Shown: positions 5,895 to 9,003 of the stretch, in pieces
How positions within the stretch are numbered: position 1 is the stretch's first letter
Layout of the letters: the number at the start of each line of letters is the position of its first letter
Origin: an uncultured Clostridia bacterium
Lineage (GTDB): Bacteria; Bacillota; Clostridia; Lachnospirales; Lachnospiraceae
Assembly: GCA_945622055.1 (NCBI GenBank)
Contig: CALZBV010000091.1
Coordinates: 1 to 9,003 of the forward strand
Reading direction: 5' to 3'
Length of the DNA stretch: 9,003 bases
Notes under the pieces: generated by a model
The model's database searches: none
Told to the model about the DNA's origin: nothing
Seen by the model: only the letters and a program-made list of their open reading frames with translations
Program-made: the position numbers and the translations under genes

Positions 5895-8222
5895 ATGCGG
5901 GATGAGAATAGCATGATGAAAGAAACAAAAATCCTGCCGATGCTGGCACTGCGGGATATCGCAGTGCTGCCCGGCATGTTAGTTCATTTTGACATTAATC
6001 GTAAAATTAGCATACAGGCAGTAGAGCAGGCGATGAAATCTGACCAGCTGATTTTTACCGTACTGCAGAAGGACGCAATGGTAGATGATCCGACGCCGGA
6101 GGAATTGTATCGCGTGGGATGTGTTGCCCGGATTAAGCAGATTATAAAACTTCCGGGGAATTTAATCCGTGTGCTTGTGACCGGGGAAGAACGAGGAGAG
6201 CTTGACTATATGGTGAGTGTCTCCCCTTATTTTTCTGCGCAGGTTGTAGTTGAACCCTTTGAAACGGCAGAAAAGTATTCCAAAGCGGAACAGCAGGCAA
6301 TGCATAGTACCCTGAAGGAAATGCTTCAGGCGTATTTTGAGGTGAACGCCAAAATAGGAAAGGATGTTTCCGGGCAGCTGTTGCATGTGGCGGAGTTGGA
6401 TCGCTTTATGGAGCAGATTACGGTAATGCTGCCTTTGACCTCCTATCAGAGACAGGATATTTTGGAGGAGGTTGACTTCTTCCGGAGATTCTCTCTGATT
6501 GCACAGGTGCTTGCAAGTGAAATAGAGGAGCTTCGGATTCGTAAGGAGCTTCAGGAAAAGGTAAAGATAAAGCTTGATAAAAATCAGAAGGAATATGTAC
6601 TCCGTGAGCAGCTGAAGGTAATCCGGGATGAGTTGGGGGATACCGGAGAAGCAGAGGAGTTTTTGGAACGCCTTGGCAATCTTACGGCAAACGATACAAC
6701 CAAGGCTGCAATCAAAAAAGAAATTGAACGCTATCAGCGCCTTGGTGGTGCTGCTTCGGAAAGTGCGGTTGCACGGACCTACATTGAAGTGCTTCTGGAT
6801 ATGCCGTGGGAGAAGAAGACCGGAGATGACTTTTCACTTGCGAAGGCGAAGGAGATTCTTGACCGCGACCATTATGGGATGGAGAAGGTAAAGGAGCGCA
6901 TTTTACAGTATCTTGCAGTGAGAAAGCGTACCGGAACTGCGGGTGGAACGATTCTGTGTCTCGTAGGACCGCCGGGAACCGGAAAAACCTCAGTTGCCCG
7001 TTCGGTTGCGGAGGCTCTTGGCAAGAAGTACGTACGTGTTTGTCTTGGCGGTGTGCGCGACGAGGCTGAAATCCGTGGTCACAGACGTACCTATATCGGT
7101 GCAATGCCGGGACGTATTGCTGCGGGAATCCGTCAGGCAAAGGTGAAGAACCCGCTGATGCTTTTGGATGAGATTGATAAGATTGCATCGGACTATAAGG
7201 GCGACCCGAGTGCAGCTCTTTTGGAGGTGCTGGACCCGGAGCAGAACGCGCATTTCATGGATCATTACATTGATATGCCGATGGATTTGTCCGAGGTACT
7301 GTTTATCGCAACAGCGAATACGCTGGATACAATTCCGGGACCGCTTTTGGACCGCATGGAAATTATTGAGCTCTCCAGCTATACGGAAAATGAGAAATTT
7401 TTTATCGGAAAGAAACATCTTTGGAAAAAAGAGCTTCAGAAGAATGGCCTGACTGCAAAGGAACTGAAAATCAGCGATGCGGGTATCCGTGCGGTAATCG
7501 AAGGCTATACGAAGGAGGCCGGAGTACGAAGACTTTCGCAGCGCTTTGGAGAGATTTGCCGTAAGGCAGTCTGGAAGATTGATACAGAAGAGGCAGAGGT
7601 TCCGGTAAAGGTAACGGATAAGAATCTGTCCGATTTCTTAGGGAAAAAGAAAAATCGTAAGGATGCAGCGGAAAAGAAGCCTCAGGTTGGTCTGGTACGT
7701 GGGCTTGCATGGACCTCTGTCGGGGGAACAACGCTTGAGATTGAAGTAAATGTGCTGGAAGGAAAGGGTGGCTTTGTTCTGACCGGAAAGCTCGGCGACG
7801 TAATGAAGGAATCTGCACAGACTGCGCTGACGTATGTGCGTTCCATTTGCGGAAAGAAGCTTGGAGCAGACTATTTTGAAGATCATACGCTACATATCCA
7901 TATTCCGGAGGGGGCGGTTCCGAAGGACGGACCATCTGCGGGTATTACGATGGCAACGGCCATTTACTCTGCAGTTATGAAGGTTCCGGTTGTGCCGGAG
8001 CTTGCAATGACAGGGGAAGTAACGATTCGCGGGCGTGTGCTTCCGATTGGCGGTCTGAAGGAAAAGCTGCTTGCGGCAAAGCAGATTGGAGTTAAGAAGG
8101 TGCTGGTTCCGGCAGCCAATGAATCGGATGTGGCAGAGCTTGCAAACGAGGTAACTGACGGTCTTGTGATTGTGTTTGTAAAGGAAATGAAGGAAGTATA
8201 CGCACAGGCACTTGTGAAATAG
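5895..8222 (+). CDS. lon: Lon, ATP-dependent serine protease
   Basis: Lon is a homohexamer joining unfoldase and protease in one chain; it degrades misfolded and regulatory proteins. The 775 residues match the usual LonA length. In order: LonN substrate-binding domain (about 13-205, opening LPMLALRDIAVLPGM), a coiled-coil helical part (about 206-305), AAA+ domain with Walker A GPPGTGKT at 358-365 and Walker B LMLLDEIDK at 421-429, and the protease domain from about 598 with the Ser-Lys dyad Ser681 (PKDGPSAG) and Lys724 (GGLKEKLLAA), 43 apart as in the family. The start is uncertain: ATG 5895 has no good ribosome binding site, and ATG 5913 or 5916 in the same frame have only a weak GGGA upstream; all keep the LonN domain. 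With 15 bases to clpX, translation may be coupled. Confidence 0.97.
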   Translation: MRDENSMMKETKILPMLALRDIAVLPGMLVHFDINRKISIQAVEQAMKSDQLIFTVLQKDAMVDDPTPEELYRVGCVARIKQIIKLPGNLIRVLVTGEERGELDYMVSVSPYFSAQVVVEPFETAEKYSKAEQQAMHSTLKEMLQAYFEVNAKIGKDVSGQLLHVAELDRFMEQITVMLPLTSYQRQDILEEVDFFRRFSLIAQVLASEIEELRIRKELQEKVKIKLDKNQKEYVLREQLKVIRDELGDTGEAEEFLERLGNLTANDTTKAAIKKEIERYQRLGGAASESAVARTYIEVLLDMPWEKKTGDDFSLAKAKEILDRDHYGMEKVKERILQYLAVRKRTGTAGGTILCLVGPPGTGKTSVARSVAEALGKKYVRVCLGGVRDEAEIRGHRRTYIGAMPGRIAAGIRQAKVKNPLMLLDEIDKIASDYKGDPSAALLEVLDPEQNAHFMDHYIDMPMDLSEVLFIATANTLDTIPGPLLDRMEIIELSSYTENEKFFIGKKHLWKKELQKNGLTAKELKISDAGIRAVIEGYTKEAGVRRLSQRFGEICRKAVWKIDTEEAEVPVKVTDKNLSDFLGKKKNRKDAAEKKPQVGLVRGLAWTSVGGTTLEIEVNVLEGKGGFVLTGKLGDVMKESAQTALTYVRSICGKKLGADYFEDHTLHIHIPEGAVPKDGPSAGITMATAIYSAVMKVPVVPELAMTGEVTIRGRVLPIGGLKEKLLAAKQIGVKKVLVPAANESDVAELANEVTDGLVIVFVKEMKEVYAQALVK

Positions 8223-8288
8223 AGGATTGCGGTGAAGCGCCGGCTGGTTTCACAGAATTCGTCAGGCGTGGGAAAGGGAGACGAAACG

Positions 8289-8915
8289 ATGAATGTAACG
8301 AAGGTAAATTTGGAAACAGTCTGCGGAATCACAAGTAAGCTTCCGGAAAATCAACTTCCGGAGTTTGCCTTTGCCGGAAAATCCAACGTCGGCAAGTCTT
8401 CCCTGATCAATGCCCTTATGAACCGTAAATCGTATGCCAGAACGTCATCGCAGCCGGGCAAGACGCAGACCATTAATTTTTACAACATCAATGAAGTGCT
8501 TTATTTTGTTGATCTTCCGGGATATGGTTATGCAAAGGTGTCACAGCAGACGAGAGAAAAGTGGGGCAAGATGATTGAGCGGTATCTGCGTCGTTCTGCC
8601 CAGCTAAAGCTTGTATTTCTGTTGGTGGATATTCGTCATGAACCGTCGGAGAATGACTGTGATATGTATCAGTGGGTCATTGCCAATGGATTTTCTCCGG
8701 TTGTAATTGCAACGAAGCTGGATAAGATTAACCGGAGCCAGATTGCAAAGCAGTGCAAGCTGGTCCGGACAAAGCTTGGGATGGAAAAAGAGGGCGTACT
8801 GATTCCGTTTTCTGCGGAGACAAAGCAGGGAAGAGAAGAAATCTGGGCACTTATGGAGAGCTTTCTTGCACCGGCGGAAGAAACAATGGAATGCTCGGAG
8901 GGAGCAAAGGAATAG
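8289..8915 (+). CDS. engB: EngB/YsxC, ribosome-assembly GTPase
   Basis: This small essential GTPase (also YsxC or YihA) is needed for late assembly of the 50S ribosomal subunit. The 208 residues show G1 GKSNVGKS at 30-37, G2 around PGKTQT at 56-61, G3 DLPGYG at 75-80, G4 TKLDK at 142-146 and G5 SAET at 175-178. I chose ATG 8289: AAAGGGAG (8273-8280) sits at 8-base spacing and the protein then begins MNVTKVNLE, like known YsxC proteins (MKVTK in Bacillus). A GTG at 8232 with AGAGG (8221-8225) six bases upstream would add 19 residues and cannot be excluded. The last 15 or so residues (EETMECSEGAKE) are an acidic extra tail. It lies 66 bases after lon with no terminator between, and is the last gene of the cluster. 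Confidence 0.95.
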   Translation: MNVTKVNLETVCGITSKLPENQLPEFAFAGKSNVGKSSLINALMNRKSYARTSSQPGKTQTINFYNINEVLYFVDLPGYGYAKVSQQTREKWGKMIERYLRRSAQLKLVFLLVDIRHEPSENDCDMYQWVIANGFSPVVIATKLDKINRSQIAKQCKLVRTKLGMEKEGVLIPFSAETKQGREEIWALMESFLAPAEETMECSEGAKE

Positions 8916-8921
8916 AAGGGG

Positions 8922-8951
8922 GCAGCTGCACAATGTGCGGCTGCTTTGTTT
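8922..8951 (+). terminator. Strong intrinsic terminator closing the tig-engB cluster
   Basis: gcagctgcac (8922-8931) pairs with gtgcggctgc (8935-8944) through ten base pairs, one of them G-U, around a 3-base loop; TTTGTTT follows at 8945-8951. It lies six bases after the engB stop. Confidence 0.9.
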
Positions 8952-8965
8952 GTATAGCAGTCTTT

Positions 8966-8991
8966 TAATAAACCCCCTGCTATGCAGGGGG
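8966..8991 (-). terminator. Probable terminator of a converging gene beyond the right edge
   Basis: ccccctgc (8973-8980) and gcaggggg (8984-8991) form a perfect 8-bp GC-rich stem with a 3-base loop. On the + strand no T-run follows, but on the minus strand the stem is followed by TTTATT (8972 down to 8967). This fits the end of a leftward gene lying right of the window. The end of a hairpin-flanked mobile element is another possibility that the window is too short to test. Confidence 0.5.
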
Positions 8992-9003
8992 ACAACAGTT
9001 GCT

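Noticed and set aside
6712..7418. Overlapping minus-strand open frames opposite lon
   Set aside because: They mirror the highly conserved AAA+ coding region of lon, and their translations are low-complexity His/Arg/Ser-rich shadows.
8753..8968. 71-codon + strand frame overlapping the engB end and the terminator
   Set aside because: It overlaps conserved engB sequence and runs through the terminator hairpin; no initiation site supports it.

Overview
The window looks like a chromosomal segment from a low-to-moderate GC Gram-positive anaerobe, most likely a Clostridia member of the Lachnospiraceae type. I infer this from the gene order, the strong AGGAGG-type ribosome binding sites, the sigma-A type promoters and the protein sequences; no rRNA or other taxonomic marker is present. 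All genes I support are on the + strand.

Layout. Positions 2-556 hold the 3' part of a gene whose product has a very acidic/lysine-rich linker and a C-terminal LysM domain; it ends at a strong hairpin terminator (610-648). A 538-base gap follows. It holds a doubtful small hydrophobic ORF (690-803), a stretch with nothing recognisable (804-920), a good extended -10 promoter (921-949) and a leader with its own 22-codon ORF (1034-1102). That ORF overlaps the start of a membrane-anchored or secreted serine beta-lactamase-like hydrolase (1095-2342). After the hydrolase stop the same frame stays open for 21 more codons with the same kind of composition, suggesting a truncated or variable tail.

From 2521 onward is a protein quality-control cluster: promoter, tig (trigger factor), clpP, clpX, lon and engB/ysxC (ribosome-assembly GTPase). 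Trigger factor meets nascent chains at the ribosome, ClpX and ClpP form the ATP-dependent ClpXP protease, Lon is a second ATP-dependent protease, and EngB helps mature the 50S subunit. clpP-clpX-lon-engB are spaced by 15-66 bases and look cotranscribed. The tig-clpP gap (101 bases) holds hairpins that could weaken or regulate read-through. The cluster ends at a strong terminator (8922-8951), followed by a second GC-rich hairpin oriented to end a converging gene beyond the right edge.

Most of the window is ordinary housekeeping sequence. The parts worth a second look are the leader ORF, the post-stop open tail, the atypical active-site motifs of the serine hydrolase, the hairpins before clpP, and the small hydrophobic ORF. 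I see no CRISPR array, tRNA, rRNA, transposase or clear mobile element.
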